Under the pieces are notes generated by a model. It did no database searches, was not told the origin of the DNA, and was given only the letters and a program-made list of their open reading frames with translations. From the NCBI GenBank assembly GCA_964019425.1, contig OZ025808.1:682001-746000 (forward strand): 64,000 nucleotides of DNA. The letters run 5' to 3'. This document shows positions 18,901-31,500 of the stretch, in pieces; the stretch's first letter is position 1, and every line of letters begins with the position of its first letter. The stretch comes from Flectonema sp. DT1601. Its lineage: Eukaryota > Euglenozoa > Diplonemea > Diplonemida > Diplonemidae. The translations under genes were made by a program, and so were the position numbers.

Positions 18901-21843
18901 GTCTGTGTTTATCTTAGTAGCTGTTGGAATCTTCTTTGTTTTCTTCACAGCACAGAATTTAACTTTTGTTGAAGATTTCGGTTTCGGTGCTTCTTTTTTC
19001 TTCGAAATGGTTGAGCGGCAGGGTTGCTTCACCGCCTTTTTAGCCTTACTACTTCCTTTGGTACCAGTGCCAAAGCAAGTAGTAAGGCCGTCACTGCCAA
19101 AGCCACCACTGTTATTACCAAAGCAACCGCTGTCACCACCAAAGCCGCCACCACTGCCAAAGCCACCACTGTTATTACCAAAGCCGCCGCCATTTCCAAA
19201 GCCACCGCTGTCACCACCAAAGCTGCCAAAGCCACCACTGTTATTACCAAAGCCGCTACCACTTCCAAAGCCACCGCTGTCACCACCAAAGCCGCCACCA
19301 CTGCCATTGGCACCAGCGCCACTACCAAAGGTAAAGGGGACAGATTGGTTTTCCGGCTGTGATGCCGGTACTGGAAGTTTGGTAAGTATGCTCTCAAGAT
19401 GTAAAATACGATCCTCATGATCAATTAACATTGTGTTTACTGACGCGGTTATTACCGGAGCAGTTTTTACTGATGCAGGTGTTTGCGTTTTGCTCTGGTC
19501 CGTCTGTTTTAAATTAAAAGTTTCAATTCCCTGAGTCGGTGAAAACAGTGAAGCAAACGTCGGCGTCGGGGGTTTAGGAACGATATTGCTCTTTGCGATT
19601 AAAGGATTTGACTGTTGAGTAGCTTGTAAGACCTCAGATTTCATTTGAAAAAACGGGTTTTTAGATACTGGAATCTCAATTGATTTCCCGGCAGCTGTTG
19701 CGAATTGCACATCGGCAGGTTTGACAATTGTACCTCCATCGGCGAATGAAGTTACCGCATCCTGTGATGAATTAGTTGGTTTGTTCTCTCCGAACCTAAC
19801 TCTGTTGTCATCGTTTTCTAATCCGACCACCTGAGGTTCTGAAACAGCTGGGAGGGAATTAATCGGAGGGTCTTTCGGTTTTGGTAACCTGTTCTGAACA
19901 TTTAATTCTAACAGATATTCAATAGTGAACTGTGATTGACGGTAGACAACTATTTCATTGTCTTGAAAGACACTTTGACTTGAAGAACCAGAAGCTCCAG
20001 GCATCTCTGTTCCCATTCCCTGAACTGAATCAAACCCGAAAGGAGCAGATGTTAAATGTGGAAGGTAGTCAGTTACTTGTTTTGTATTTCCACATGCTAC
20101 CTGACATACAAGTGCAAAGCTAGATCCAGTCACCGCACTCGGTTCTGCATATCTGGTAACACTGCAAGGTGTGTCACTAAAGTAGATACCTGTACCTAAC
20201 CAACCAAAATTAGTTCTTTGCCTTCCATTCTTCTCTGACTCTAACGGCATTAAAAGACCCCTTCGTAGGATTCCTAATACACTTGAAGCCTTTGTTCCGT
20301 GAAGTAGATCTTTCCTTCCGCTGATTCCCTTTTCAAAGTTACGTAATTCCAAAGGTCTTGTAATACGAAATGCTTTCTTTAATGAAATTCCACATTTACG
20401 AATATCGTTCTCAGTCATTTTTTGTAATGTGCGAAACTGTTCTGCTGCCGGGTTCAAAGATTCGATGGAACATCCGAGAGCGAAGTATTTCTGGGATGCC
20501 TCGTGAGAATTTGAAAGGGCGTTTCGGACTTGTGCGTTGGTAACGTCAGTCATTAGTTGAAGAAGGTCTCGTTTTTCAGTTAAATCAGAAATTGAATCGA
20601 TCGACTGGACTGCACAACCAACAGCGCCAGCTACCAACTTGTGAGGAATCGTTGAATAGAGTTCTTGAGATAATTTCAGTAAATCGTTTTTATTACGAGA
20701 ACCACCAGGAGAAAATAAAATAACCTGTATCTGATCAAGAACTGAAGAAGCTCTTCTGATCTGTTCAGAGTTGAGGATACCAACTCCAGTTCGAATCCCG
20801 TCACCGGTTAATTCCGCACCGAGAATCGACGAGAGAGCCTTATTAGCATCGGAATAGATGGTGTCTACCAACTCAAGGACTTCCCTACATGGAGGAACCT
20901 GATTAGTCGTTTCAAGGGTTTCTTCTTTAATAGTTGTTGTTGATCTGGCTTCTGATATCGTCGACTGTAATTTCTTTGTTCCAACAAAGCAGCTGTCTAG
21001 TGCCATGTCACGGTATCCCTTTTTGACGTACTTTTCACTGCATAGTTGACCGAAGTAATTATTTGCGTCTTTTGCGGATCGAAACATACGAATTTCATAC
21101 GTCCCTCCCTCACCCACCCTACCGTAGTGGGTTATAATAAGGTGAGATGTTCCCCTCTCAGTTAGCTCGAGTACGTAGTATTTATTTTTATTTTCTTCCA
21201 TTGAACAAATGTGAAGAATTCTAAAATCGTGAAGAGTCGAATCGAGACTTGAAATCTCTTCGAGAGTAGCTTTTCTAACGAAACCTCCTCCAGGAAGAGA
21301 TATTGGACGGCTGGGTCCGAACTTTGCGAGTGTTGCAGAGTTAGATGCCCCCGCAGGGAGACCAGACGGCTGAAAGTAGAGTTTAGTTGGTTTCGATCCC
21401 ACCGAAAATTGTTCTTCTTGTGGCGGTTGTTGCTGGTGTTGCTGTTGTTCCATTTCTTCGATTTCTTCGAGATCTGGTCCATCAGCTTCCGGAACAGACT
21501 CGTCATCGAAGAACGAGATCGATGATCTCGTCTGCGGAAGCTGTTCTTCAGGTAGTCTTAATAAGTAAGGAAGATGTGAAACTCGTTGTTTTTGCTTTGA
21601 GCACTCTTTGAGCCATGCCATACTATCAACAATCTTTAATCCTTTATTAACTAACCCCAATAACCTATCAGTGTTCACAGGGTCATTAACTGCTGATTGT
21701 GAGCTTAGAAGCATTTCTTGTTTTGCTGAACCTGCCCATGCTCTCTTACCACCTAGCTTTTCAAATAACGCAGCGATTTCTGCAACCTCTCCCTGACTTG
21801 TGACGATGCAGCAACTGGTACCATTTAATAACGATGTACTCAT
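15919..21843 (-). CDS. PARP4-like / NTase-like / PNKP fusion, DNA-break repair
   Basis: 1974 residues in one exon; ATG lies 9 nt after TTTACCTCACTAG. Order: BRCT-like (1-100); WGR (~205-285, HYGRVGEGG); PARP regulatory helices (~315-440); PARP catalytic domain (~500-650) closest to vault PARP (PARP4), with H in LLHGT, Y in GIYFSD and E in DNEIVVY, the triad of poly-ADP-ribosylating enzymes; Gly-rich linker (~838-924); a domain with GG..GSDIDLFVYG (~1125-1150) and GFDVDSCAVAYDG (~1226), the pattern of polymerase-beta-type nucleotidyltransferases; a C-x2-C/C region (~1405); PNKP-like phosphatase (~1605-1790) and kinase (~1810-1970). The phosphatase DxDGT is SLNDT and VGD is VGS, so it looks inactive; the kinase Walker A GIPKGGKS is intact. 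I infer a nuclear sensor-processor of strand breaks. Fusion with PNKP is unusual. Confidence 0.93.
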   Translation of the reverse strand: MSTSLLNGTSCCIVTSQGEVAEIAALFEKLGGKRAWAGSAKQEMLLSSQSAVNDPVNTDRLLGLVNKGLKIVDSMAWLKECSKQKQRVSHLPYLLRLPEEQLPQTRSSISFFDDESVPEADGPDLEEIEEMEQQQHQQQPPQEEQFSVGSKPTKLYFQPSGLPAGASNSATLAKFGPSRPISLPGGGFVRKATLEEISSLDSTLHDFRILHICSMEENKNKYYVLELTERGTSHLIITHYGRVGEGGTYEIRMFRSAKDANNYFGQLCSEKYVKKGYRDMALDSCFVGTKKLQSTISEARSTTTIKEETLETTNQVPPCREVLELVDTIYSDANKALSSILGAELTGDGIRTGVGILNSEQIRRASSVLDQIQVILFSPGGSRNKNDLLKLSQELYSTIPHKLVAGAVGCAVQSIDSISDLTEKRDLLQLMTDVTNAQVRNALSNSHEASQKYFALGCSIESLNPAAEQFRTLQKMTENDIRKCGISLKKAFRITRPLELRNFEKGISGRKDLLHGTKASSVLGILRRGLLMPLESEKNGRQRTNFGWLGTGIYFSDTPCSVTRYAEPSAVTGSSFALVCQVACGNTKQVTDYLPHLTSAPFGFDSVQGMGTEMPGASGSSSQSVFQDNEIVVYRQSQFTIEYLLELNVQNRLPKPKDPPINSLPAVSEPQVVGLENDDNRVRFGENKPTNSSQDAVTSFADGGTIVKPADVQFATAAGKSIEIPVSKNPFFQMKSEVLQATQQSNPLIAKSNIVPKPPTPTFASLFSPTQGIETFNLKQTDQSKTQTPASVKTAPVITASVNTMLIDHEDRILHLESILTKLPVPASQPENQSVPFTFGSGAGANGSGGGFGGDSGGFGSGSGFGNNSGGFGSFGGDSGGFGNGGGFGNNSGGFGSGGGFGGDSGCFGNNSGGFGSDGLTTCFGTGTKGSSKAKKAVKQPCRSTISKKKEAPKPKSSTKVKFCAVKKTKKIPTATKINTDPDANAPPRKRFQMPKSAKEFSDNVPGELSVSEIPSDPNEVNSWILKREKEMRLQYASGSNTLGCYSFLLNVYSREVIPTFVREPFTNEESAAGKILTQYVQNQHPGSASILCKSGFEAAMDNMTLGQLDGLDWSNVIMAGGGVLGSMLPENIGTGESFRGSDIDLFVYGCATDPQGLEVIERIIECVRTNRSKSAKPRFGVVRSKKTPKLQFIRTPHAVTILGEYPYRHVQIVLRMYTTPAETLVGFDVDSCAVAYDGKTVWASPRARRAINKQINTIDLTRRSLTYEIRLAKYAKRGFGVLIPGLDLDYAVKQTQPVKVLNGLAKLMALDRDEDNLCNTRKLGFLQKRRTTTDYSGSTDDEKCLASDYSNVFLPWGPAWGSWHMGQYLESRDKAHHFNKVKENPSYHAHIAIRGPNVLSGFSSWCPKCTALQKKMKKGCAPAPSKIQMGWESKSDVAAEKEALCTYVFGQPRWMRENPGTQLMTGSFHPVEDNMWMDGAVSKTLNSYVKQRMFLRPRISDSVWKSYKASASNVSQPMATSPQPMTVKTQIYQSLNEWKDKQNTREAVVTSKGKNIQAKQPTKSKKTTPLLEGEVLEDTNTQLVKRFGTILEIQSPKLKTDRVFGEGSKVVGFSLNDTIIVPSDPTKKYSNSDTDWKLKYDEDSMKKTISEATKTGARVVIFADQPGIELGYVKISTAVSRVSKILELLEIPDGICYLSTSKDVCKKPGTAMFDLFLTNNKLKSVPTDMLYVGSKSGEYDAVDWKFAKNCGMEFELPDVYFTNAASVAEPIMAFMPNTVTEIIRLWEDQSRAGQTVIRIPEFIKDNENDCSPQRFGIVLSGIPKGGKSLYAKCAFQGKNVLVTEYHPADCTPEQRLQHETRLLLASRMGATIVFDGQNTTAAARKHLINLINGLSLVPASIHLDTPPAVARHLNQVGGQKFGNDICITDSVFESYSKSFEQPSELEGFEHVEVIPFTACFENAADEQFFHMFP
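19080..19330 (-). repeat. Gly/Phe/Ser-coding minisatellite inside the PARP fusion
   Basis: Imperfect repeats of about 21-33 bp encode FGGDSGGFG, FGNNSGGFG and variants, giving a flexible linker of about 85 residues between the PARP and nucleotidyltransferase-like halves. It likely varies in length between strains. Confidence 0.8.
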
Positions 21844-22543
21844 GTTTGTGATCTAGTGAGGTAAACTTAAATATTATTGCTATAAAACGAATTAAAAAAA
21901 AGTGTTTCATCAAGCTCACGTCTTCTAATCACAATCTCTCTTTATATTGTAAAGTGTAATCTGTTCAAAGAATATTACAAAGTTAAATTTATTTTTTTTT
22001 TTCAAAAGAGAATTCAAATCTTTAAATATTGTTACTTCAAAACAAAGCAACGCATACGGCTAAGAACAAGAATAAGAACATACCAGGTGGCCTCAAACAT
22101 TCTGACTGACGCAGAATGCTCGAAAACGACTAGTACGTGTGTATAGGTTAAGTATAACTAACAAAGGTAATGTTGTAATCGCTACTTAGAGTACAATAAT
22201 ATATTAAGGTGGAATGGTTTTGTAGGGGACGAGTATGTAGTAAGAATAACAACCTCAACTCGTCTGAATACAGAGTGAAACAGAAATATAAAAACCATTT
22301 CTAAGAACAGAGAAACTAACAAAAATGGGTAACAAAATAACAGCAAACCAAACTGAATCCAAATAGTTACCACAGCACACTATTTTTATTTGAGTAACGA
22401 CATCGGAACAGGTGGTCCACATGTTGGACGCTGTCAGTAAAGACAATTATCCAAAATATAAATATTTTTTTAGAAAAACAGGGAGGAAGGATAAATTACA
22501 CAACAAACGTGTGAATCACAAAACTATTTTTTTTGATGTCGTA
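21844..22543. other. Intergenic spacer
   Basis: 700 bp, AT-rich. ACATTCTGACTGACGCAGAA at 22099-22118 weakly resembles the intergenic motif described at 37427. No gene was seen. Confidence 0.5.
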
Positions 22544-25500
22544 CTAGACAGCTACCATAGTCACAGTACGTCTTGGAAGCAGCTTCTGATCCATGTCAGT
22601 ACGAGGAAGATGATCACCAGATTTAATGTTTGAAGGAGTTGGTTGAGTACACGAAGTACTCCAAAAGACCGTTGGAATTACTGGAAGAGGAAATGGTGTT
22701 TCTTCACAAAGAAACTCTTCAGCTGTACTACGCCAAGTGTTTGTAATCGCAAACAGGGAAGGTAAATCACCATCAACACAGGCAGAAGCAAATTCACCTC
22801 TTAAAGCATATCCTTTCTCTGACATCACATCACCCAATCTCTCACATATTAAAGGAGATGCTGATGAAAGTTGAATAAGAGAACGGATAGATCCAATCCT
22901 CAGAGATTTGTTATTTGTTGGACAACAACCAGTTAGTAATTTAGGAAGTACTTTTGATATCATCATTGCGATCTTGAAGTCTCCAACAAATCGAAGGAGA
23001 ACCGCACGGAATCCACAACAAACCTCCGATAATAACTGACAGTGATGGATGTCTGTAACTCCAATAATTGTCTCAATCGATGATTCGATGAATTCTCTAC
23101 TGTGACTGGACATCACAGATCCAAATAACAGTAATCTCACTGAGATGAGAAGTTCTGTAATTGGTGCGGTTGTACTAAACTGTTGCTGTGATAGAAACGC
23201 ATCCCTCTCATCAACGATCAAATTCAACAACAGCGAATTCAAAGAAGGAGACACCTGAGCGACGCAGTGAAATTCCCTCGACAACAACAACATTTCTAAT
23301 ATCCTGAGATATGCGGTCAACGTGTATCGTGTTGACCATTCTGGTCTAACTAAACCAGCACTGTTGATAAACTGACTGACACTGATTCCAACAGCTTTAT
23401 AATTACCAGCTACAGCAGATAATTCTAAGCCACAATCAGAATCACTAATCAGACAGAGAAGCAATGAAGAACAAAATGGGTCTTTAGAGTCTGATATAAT
23501 AGAGTAGTAAAGAGCAAAGGTCAGACAGTGATTCTGAGTTACAATTAAACAGAGTTCCCTACTTCCGTATCTCATGATTCCCGCCAAGGAACGAAGTACT
23601 TGTGTTCTAAATATTTCATGATCACCTGTGTAGCAGTACACAAACATGAAGAACATCCACGTTTCTATTCCAAAGCTGCAGTCAAAAAGACAACTTAAAA
23701 AGTTTATTGCTGCCGCTGGTATTAAGGTTGATGATTGCAACAGCGGAAGCATAGCAGAACTTGTATTGTGATACCACTTAATTAAATAGTTTCGAAGCAG
23801 CATGCTTGGGTTAGATTCCACGGGTAGGATAGTTAAGAACGTGGAGGTTAACGTATTCTTTTGATAACTCATAACCTTACTGTCACTCAATTCCTCACCG
23901 TGAATGATATCTCTTATTGAGACGGCTATCTCAAGAGGGACAGTATCATTAATTTTTAATAAATCACAACAACAAAAACCTGCGCTTTCAGAACCCATAA
24001 GGGAAATCCAATACAAAGCACTAATCACACTGGTGTCTACTTCTGAGTACGCCTGAGCATCACCTTCTTGGTACATAAAATACGATATTTTTTCTGATAA
24101 CAATCCCGGAATTCTTCGTAAATAATCACCTCTACATGACTCGAAAATACCATACTTCTCTGCAGCCATGATGTGACTTGTTGTAAGGCCGAGTGTAGGT
24201 TCGTGTTGATAGTTTCCTTCGAAACAAGTAATTCTTTCTTCGTATGTGTGAGTTAGATTGTGTTGAGCAAAGACCCCCTCGGCAGAGCTTAATATAATTG
24301 GAATATTAAGAAGTTCTGATAGTTTTTGTATAAATATCGGAAAAAATCCATTTTGACCTCCCATGTCAACATCCATCTCCGTTAATACGTCTCTCACTAA
24401 TCCTTTATCATCACTGTCGAAGAAGGCACAAAATAAACGGTGTAGGATTGCATAGGGGAAGAATTTTTTTGACGGAATTTTTGAAACTCGGGGTTCGAAC
24501 GGAGTGAAATCGTCACTGTCGTAGTCGATTGTTTTCTTTAATATATCATCGTCGTCGTCATTGTTGTTTAATAGGAGGTTTTCAATATCAGTTGTATTTA
24601 CAGGGAATCCTGTCACCACTAAATCTGACTTGTCTACATCAGCTGACGGAAACGATAACTTCAGATCCTTCTTAAGATTACTATCAAAGAGTTCATCATC
24701 TCTGAATGTTGTTATCGTCGATAGTTTAAATGATGAATTCGAAACATCATTCGCCTGCTGTTTATACATTTCTGACGTGTCGGCTAACTTTATATTATTC
24801 GTCTTATCAAGAGGAAGGATATAAGGACCAGGTTGAGTAATGTTTCTGGTAGTCGAATCAGGTCTTTGGTAGAGTCCAGGTTGAGTAACGTTTCTTGTCG
24901 TTGAGTTTGGTAACGAGTCCGGGTCGAACTCATCGGGTTTTATAGTTGATTCTGATGCGCTAATTGTTGTGTTAGTGAAGAAACTGGTACCACCCAACTG
25001 AACTGATAGTTCAGGTCCGTGTGTTGTATTTTTGTTTGATTTCATTGCAGACTTAACACCAACAGTACGACCTGTGACTTCATAATTGACATCTCTCACA
25101 GATTGATTACCATTATCTGAAGACATCACTTGTTGATGTTGCGTATCATCGATATCAGAATCGAAGGCCACTACTGGAAGAGTAGAACTCTTTTCCTTTG
25201 ATGTTGTGAGTTCATTAATTCTACTTCTCTGATTACCAGACTCGGATATCGTATCTTTATCACAGATGTCTTCTTCTGTTACAACTCCACCAGAACTGTC
25301 GGCAGGTTTTCCAAATAAATTTGTTCCGTTTTGCGTTCCTACAGCAGTTGGATTCCCTTTCGGTGGTACGTCAGATTCCTTACTTAGAACTCGACCTGTT
25401 CCCTGTTCAGATACTGTGTTTAGAGGAGGCTGATTGTTAGTAGTCGAAGTTGATGGGAACCTTGAATTAGTAGTACCACCATGTCGATATGTCTTTGTAG

Positions 25501-28500
25501 CATCTCCTCCCCCAGTTGGATTTATATTACAAGTTGTGTGAGCAGCAGAGTGCCTTACAGTAGTACCATTTCTGTAGTATCCTCCAGTAGCAGTAATCGC
25601 TTTGAATGGCTTCTTATCATCGCTTGTGGCATCTTCTCCAAAAAGTTCCGAAACACCAAATGAACATCCGGCTTCGGTTTCTTCTGTTACTTTAGTGGAG
25701 TCATTCTGATTGTCAGTGTTTCGAACTTCACTTCTGAGAGGTGTTTGTGCTGGGTTAGTTTCCCCCCTCAAAAGGAAGTCTGAATCGGCCGCATACCAAT
25801 CTCCATTGCCGTTGCTGCTGCTCGAAATGGCTTCTGTTGGAGTATTTTGTTCCGTGCTGTGAAGTAACTCTGTTTGATCTCTCACAGGTATCTGTGAGGA
25901 AATCACATCACCAGGTTCCCCCCTCAGAGGGAAATCTGAATCGGTTGCATAACTACCGTTGTTGGTGTTGCTTTCTGTTGTAGGATTCCGTTGAGACTCG
26001 TCACCCGTACTATGAAATAACTCTCTCATTGGTGCCTCCGAGGCAATCACATCATCTGTTTCCCTCTGAGGGAGGTCTGAATCGGCCGCGTACCAATCTC
26101 CGTTGCTGCTGCTCGAAATGGCTTCTGTTGGAGTATTTAGTTCCGTGCTGTGAAGTAACTCGTCTGTTTGATCTCTCACAGGTATCTGTGAGGAAATCAC
26201 ATCATCAGTTTGTCTCCCCGGAAGGTGAGACGAATCAGCTGCGTACCAATCACTGTTGATGTTGGTACTGCTTTCTGTTGTAGGGTTCCGTTTCATCTCA
26301 CCTCCCTTATTGCGAAGTAACTCTGTTTGATCTCTACTGTGATTGTTATTTGATTGGTCTAAATCCATGTTGTGACTAACTTGATTACTTCTTACTAAAG
26401 TACTCTCTTTATAGTTTACATCAGGTGAGATGGTGTCTAGGGGTTGATTACTTTGAGATAGTTGCAGTCCACCTGGGTTTGGTAATAAAGTGTCGTCAGT
26501 ACGTAGTTGATATGGAGGACTATATTCATCAGGTGAGGGGTACGTCTCACGTTTGTGGTTTGTCTTTGTCTTGTGAGGGTTCTCACCATGTGATCTCTCC
26601 TCAAGCTCATCCGGAAGAGCGTAGCTGCTTTCTAGCAGTCTTGAAACTGGTTGTTTGTTACTTGTCAAAGGTACTGCTGCTCTCATTGTCGACATCTTTC
26701 GTTTTGTATCACCAGTTGGTCTCTCTCCCTTGTCAGTCTCTTCTGATTGAAGAGGAACAGCAGCTCTCAAATCACCCCCTGAGTTGAAAGTATTTCTCAA
26801 AGTATCTGCAGCCTGACTGTCCCAAACGGCTCTTTGAGACTTCTGAGTCCGACTTCGGAGAAGATTTAAAGAAGCGTTGCTGTTGTTTCTTCCGACATCA
26901 GTAGCTGGCAAGTCAGTCAGTCTGCTGTCGTCGGGTATCTCACATGACTCTCGCGATTGGAGATATTTATTACTTCTCAAAGAAGGTTGATCACTTCCCA
27001 GATTCGAATTATTAAAATAATCTTCCAATTCACTTTCTGAATCACTATGAGAATGGTCTCTGACTGCTGACGAGATTGGACGTTTACCCAACGAAGGCCT
27101 TTCAGTGAAGTCTTCATCAGGCGTACCTCCCACAACAGAATTACTAAATAAAAGACGATCTTTCTTAGTAGTCTCAGCTGTGGTTCTCAGTTGTGGGAAT
27201 TCGTTTAAATTATTGACGAGGGATGTTGTCGTGTCACCTGTCGGAATGTCACTCTCACGTAGTGAGCTGTCCTCACAGTTGGTAGTATTCTGATCGCTAT
27301 TTAAGAACGTATTCCTTTCTTCGGGAGTATTGTTTAGTAAAGTATATTCTTGTTGAGAATTAGCCAAAGGATTGCCATCATATGTACCTTCCAGTTCTGT
27401 TGGATATCTCTGAGTGTTGTTGGTAGAGTTACTGATTAGATTACTTCCTCTCACAGCAGGACTACTATTCGATTGTTGATGTTCTTCATTAGTTTCATTC
27501 CTTATTGAAGTGCTTCCTTTCACAGGGACGCCACCTTGTAAACGATACTCCTGTTGGGAATCAATTAAAGGACTGCCTGCAGGGAATGGTGTCTTCACGC
27601 AACGTTCACTCTCGGCAGGACTACCACTCGGGTGTACGTCATCAGTTGAATTTATCATTGAGGCGTTCACAGGGTGATTGTATTGTAAAGGATTCTCTCT
27701 TCTAGTTTTAGCTGAAGGACTACCCGCAAGGATGGGAGTACTGCGGTTACTCTCAACAGGAAAACTATTCGATGACAGATGTCTGTTTGATATTTCAGAG
27801 TCGATTGGACTCCTCGTTGAGATACTTCCCCTCGCAGGGTTAGTCGGATATTTTGGTTGTGTGTCTAAATGAGATGAGTGTGCCATATTTTGTGGTTCAA
27901 TATGTTGGTTTCCAAGATGACTATTCAATAAAGGATACAACTGTCTATCAACATCATCATCACCTTGTTGACAGTCGGATGTTAAATCACTTCCTTGATA
28001 CTCTCTGTGAGTTATGATTGGATCAATATCTCCCCCCACAGAGGTATTATTATTACTTAGAGGTCGGGTAGCCTGTGGTCTATCTTTCTCACTCAATAAA
28101 GGATACAGCTGTTCATTATTTCTCCCTGTTGGATATCTCTGAGTGTTGTTGGTAGAGTTACTGATTAGATTACTTCCTCTCACAGCAGGACTACTATTCG
28201 ATTGTTGATGTTCTTCATTAGTTTCATTCCTTATTGAAGTGCTTCCTTTCACATGACTACCCGCAGGGATGGGAGTGTTTGCATTACGTGTGTTTGCATT
28301 ACGTTTACTCTCAACAGGAAAATATTGTTGCCGCGTGTCTGAAGGAATGCCTTTAGGGATAGCGTTCGCAGGATTGCTACTCAGATGCTCATCATCGGTT
28401 GAATTTCTAACAGGGATACTCCTTAGTGAAGGATAGTTTTGATGAACACTATCAGTTGAGTCATTCATTGGAAAGCCTCCACTCGCAGGGTTGCGGCTCA

Positions 28501-31500
28501 GTGAAGGATGTTTTTGAGCACCGTTTGGGAACTGCGGACTATCCAGGGGACTACTCCCCTGATCAGGCTGGTGGACATCAATAGTAGGGCTCTTGTTCAA
28601 TAAAGGATACCCTTGATTGCTGGGGTTGTTGCTCAGCGATGGCTGGGTTTCAGAGCTTTGATTCCTTCCTACGGGGGTGTTGTTCAGGAGAGGATATTTT
28701 CGGTCACTGTTGACAAGCTGAGGATCACTTTCATAATTTGGATCGCCCCTTGCAGGAGTGCCCTGCGATGGCTGAGTTTCAGAGCTCTGATTCCTTCCTA
28801 CGGGTACGTTGTTCAGTAAAGGATACTTTTGATCGCCGTTAACAAGCTGAGGATCACTCTCATAATTCGGATCGCCTCTTGCAGGAGTGTCGTTCAGTAA
28901 AGGATACTTTTGATCGTTGCCCTGCGAAGGCTGAGTTTCAGAACTCTGATTCCTTCCTACGGGGGTGTTATTTAGTAGAGGATACTTTTGATCGTCGTTA
29001 ACAAGCTGAGGATAATTCGGATCGCCTCTTGCAAGAGTGTTGTTCAGTAAAGGATATCTTTGATCGTTGCCCTGCGAAGGCTGAGTTTCAGAGCTTTGAT
29101 CCCTTCCTACGGGTGTGTTGTTTAGTAGAGGATATTTTCGGTCACCGTCGGCAAGCTGAGGATCACTTTCATAATTTGGATAGCCCCTTGCAGGAGTGCC
29201 CTGCGATGGCTGAGTTTCAGAGCTCTGATTCCTTCCTACGGGTACGTTGTTCAGTAAAGGATACTCTTGATCGCCGCTAACAAGCTGATCATCTTCATAA
29301 TTCGGATCGCCTCTTGCAGGAGTGTTGTTCGGTAAAGGATATCTTTGATCGTTGCCCTGCGAAGGCTGAGTTTCAGAGCTTTGATCCCTTCCTACGGGTG
29401 CGTTGTTTAGTAGAGGATACTTTTGATCGCCGTTAACAAGCTGAGGATCACCTTCATAATTTGGATCGCCTCTTGCAGGAGTGTTGTTCAGTAAAGGATA
29501 CTTTTGATCGCCGTTGGCAAGCTGAGGATCAACTTCATAATTCGGATCGCCTCTTGCAGGAGTGTCGTTCAGTAAAGGATACTTTTGATCGCCGTTGGCA
29601 AGCTGAGGATCAACTTCATAATTTGGATCGCCTCTTGCAGGAGTGTTGTTCAGTAAAGGATACTTTTGATCGCCGTTGGCAAGCTGAGGATCACCTTCAT
29701 AATTTGGATCGCCTCTTGCAGGAGTGTTGTTCAGTAAAGGATACTTTTGATCGCCGTTGGCAAGCTGAGGATCACCTTCATAATTTGGATCGCCTCTTGC
29801 AGGAGTGTTGTTCAGTAAAGGATACTTTTGATCGCCGTTGGCAAGCTGAGGATCAACTTCATAATTCGGATCGCCTCTTGCAGGAGTGTTGTTCAGTAAA
29901 GGATACTTTTGATCGCCGTTGGCAAGCTGAGGATCACCTTCATAATTTGGATCGCCTCTTGCAGGAGTGTCGTTCAGTAAAGGATACTTTTGATCGCCGT
30001 TGGCAAGCTGAGGATCACCTTCATAATTTGGATCGCCTCTTGCAGGAGTGTCGTTCAGTAAAGGATACTTTTGATCGCCGTTGGCAAGCTGAGGATCAAC
30101 TTCATAATTCGGATCGCCTCTTGCAGGAGTGTTGTTCAGTAAAGGATACTTTTGATCGCCGTTGGCAAGCTGAGGATCACCTTCATAATTTGGATCGCCT
30201 CTTGCAGGAGTGTCGTTCAGTAAAGGATACTTTTGATCGCCGTTGGCAAGCTGAGGATCAACTTCATAATTCGGATCGCCTCTTGCAGGAGTGTTGTTCA
30301 GTAAAGGATATCTTTGATCGTTGCCCTGCGAAGGCTGAGTTTCAGAGCTTTGATCCCTTCCTACGGGTACGTTGTTTAGTAGAGGATACTTTTGATCGCC
30401 GGGATCAGTACCCTTCGATGGCTGAGTTTCAGTGCGTTGGTCTCTTCCCACTGGAGTGTTGTTTAGTAAAGGGTATTTTTGATTTCCATTTTCTAACGAG
30501 TTCGGTGGTTGTGTCTCTTTCTCTGCAGGCTTCCGCACAGCAGCCCTGGCATTAAGAAAAGGGTATCTTTGGGGACGTTGGTTTCCATCTTCAACAGCCT
30601 TCTGAACAGGGACATCACCTGTTGCTGTGCTGGCATCAGTGGTGGGCTTGTTTGGTGACGCGAGGGTTCCCTTGTTGCTTTTGCTTAGAGAATTCAAGTC
30701 ACTACCAATAACAGTTGGTATACTGTACTTGTGAGGTGGGGTAAGTAATACTTCAATGGGAGATGTCGCGAGATTCCCGTTGTCATTTTTAGAAGGAATT
30801 GCTCCGTTCAGCAGATGCTGGGGAGGTGTAATTACGTCCACAAATGGAGAAGTTCCAACAGAGGCATCGACAGTGTGATGTGAAGGCTGCTGACAGTACG
30901 ACTCGATTGATGAAAAATCAAGAATAGGTGAATCACCTCCAGTACAAACACTTCGATCAGAAGTTGGATGTGTTCCTCCTTTAATTTGATTTAAATTATA
31001 ACAGTCTCTTGGCTCAAGATGGTACTCCGACTGTGAGAACAGTTCATCTTGTCTGTCATGAAACACAATATCTGTTAAGTATTCAACTTGTCTTTGAGGA
31101 CCATCACCAGAGGGTATGAATACTGGCGTTGACCCATCCAGTATTGTTGGATCATACAATAAAACTTTAGTATGAAGGGCGATTAGTGGGAACAATATGT
31201 CGGAGAGATCAACTTCAGCTCTTCCCTGAATGGTGAACGCTTTATCTCGAAGGCTTCTCCATCCTTCACTAACAACTTGACCAAGAATAGAGTTCGATAA
31301 CCTAAGACTATCCATTACTTGTTGTGGTATAAAGAGATTATTTATTTCTGGTTGTAACTGTTCGAGTGATTGCAACGTTCCTTTCGCAGGTGCTGCTCCA
31401 ACCTCCGGACTATTCAAGAACTGAACCACCGCATTAGACAACACTTCACCATGAATACTACCACAGCTGTTTGGAAGCAGAACAACAGTAGGAGAAGTAT

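Noticed and set aside
18722-19420. Pro/Leu/Lys-rich + strand ORF of 232 residues
   Set aside because: Antisense of the Gly-rich linker of the PARP fusion.
29461-30555. 364-residue + strand ORF with Cys/Asp/His-rich repeats
   Set aside because: It is the antisense frame of the 81-bp coding repeat of the - strand giant gene; the period of 81 keeps any open frame open.
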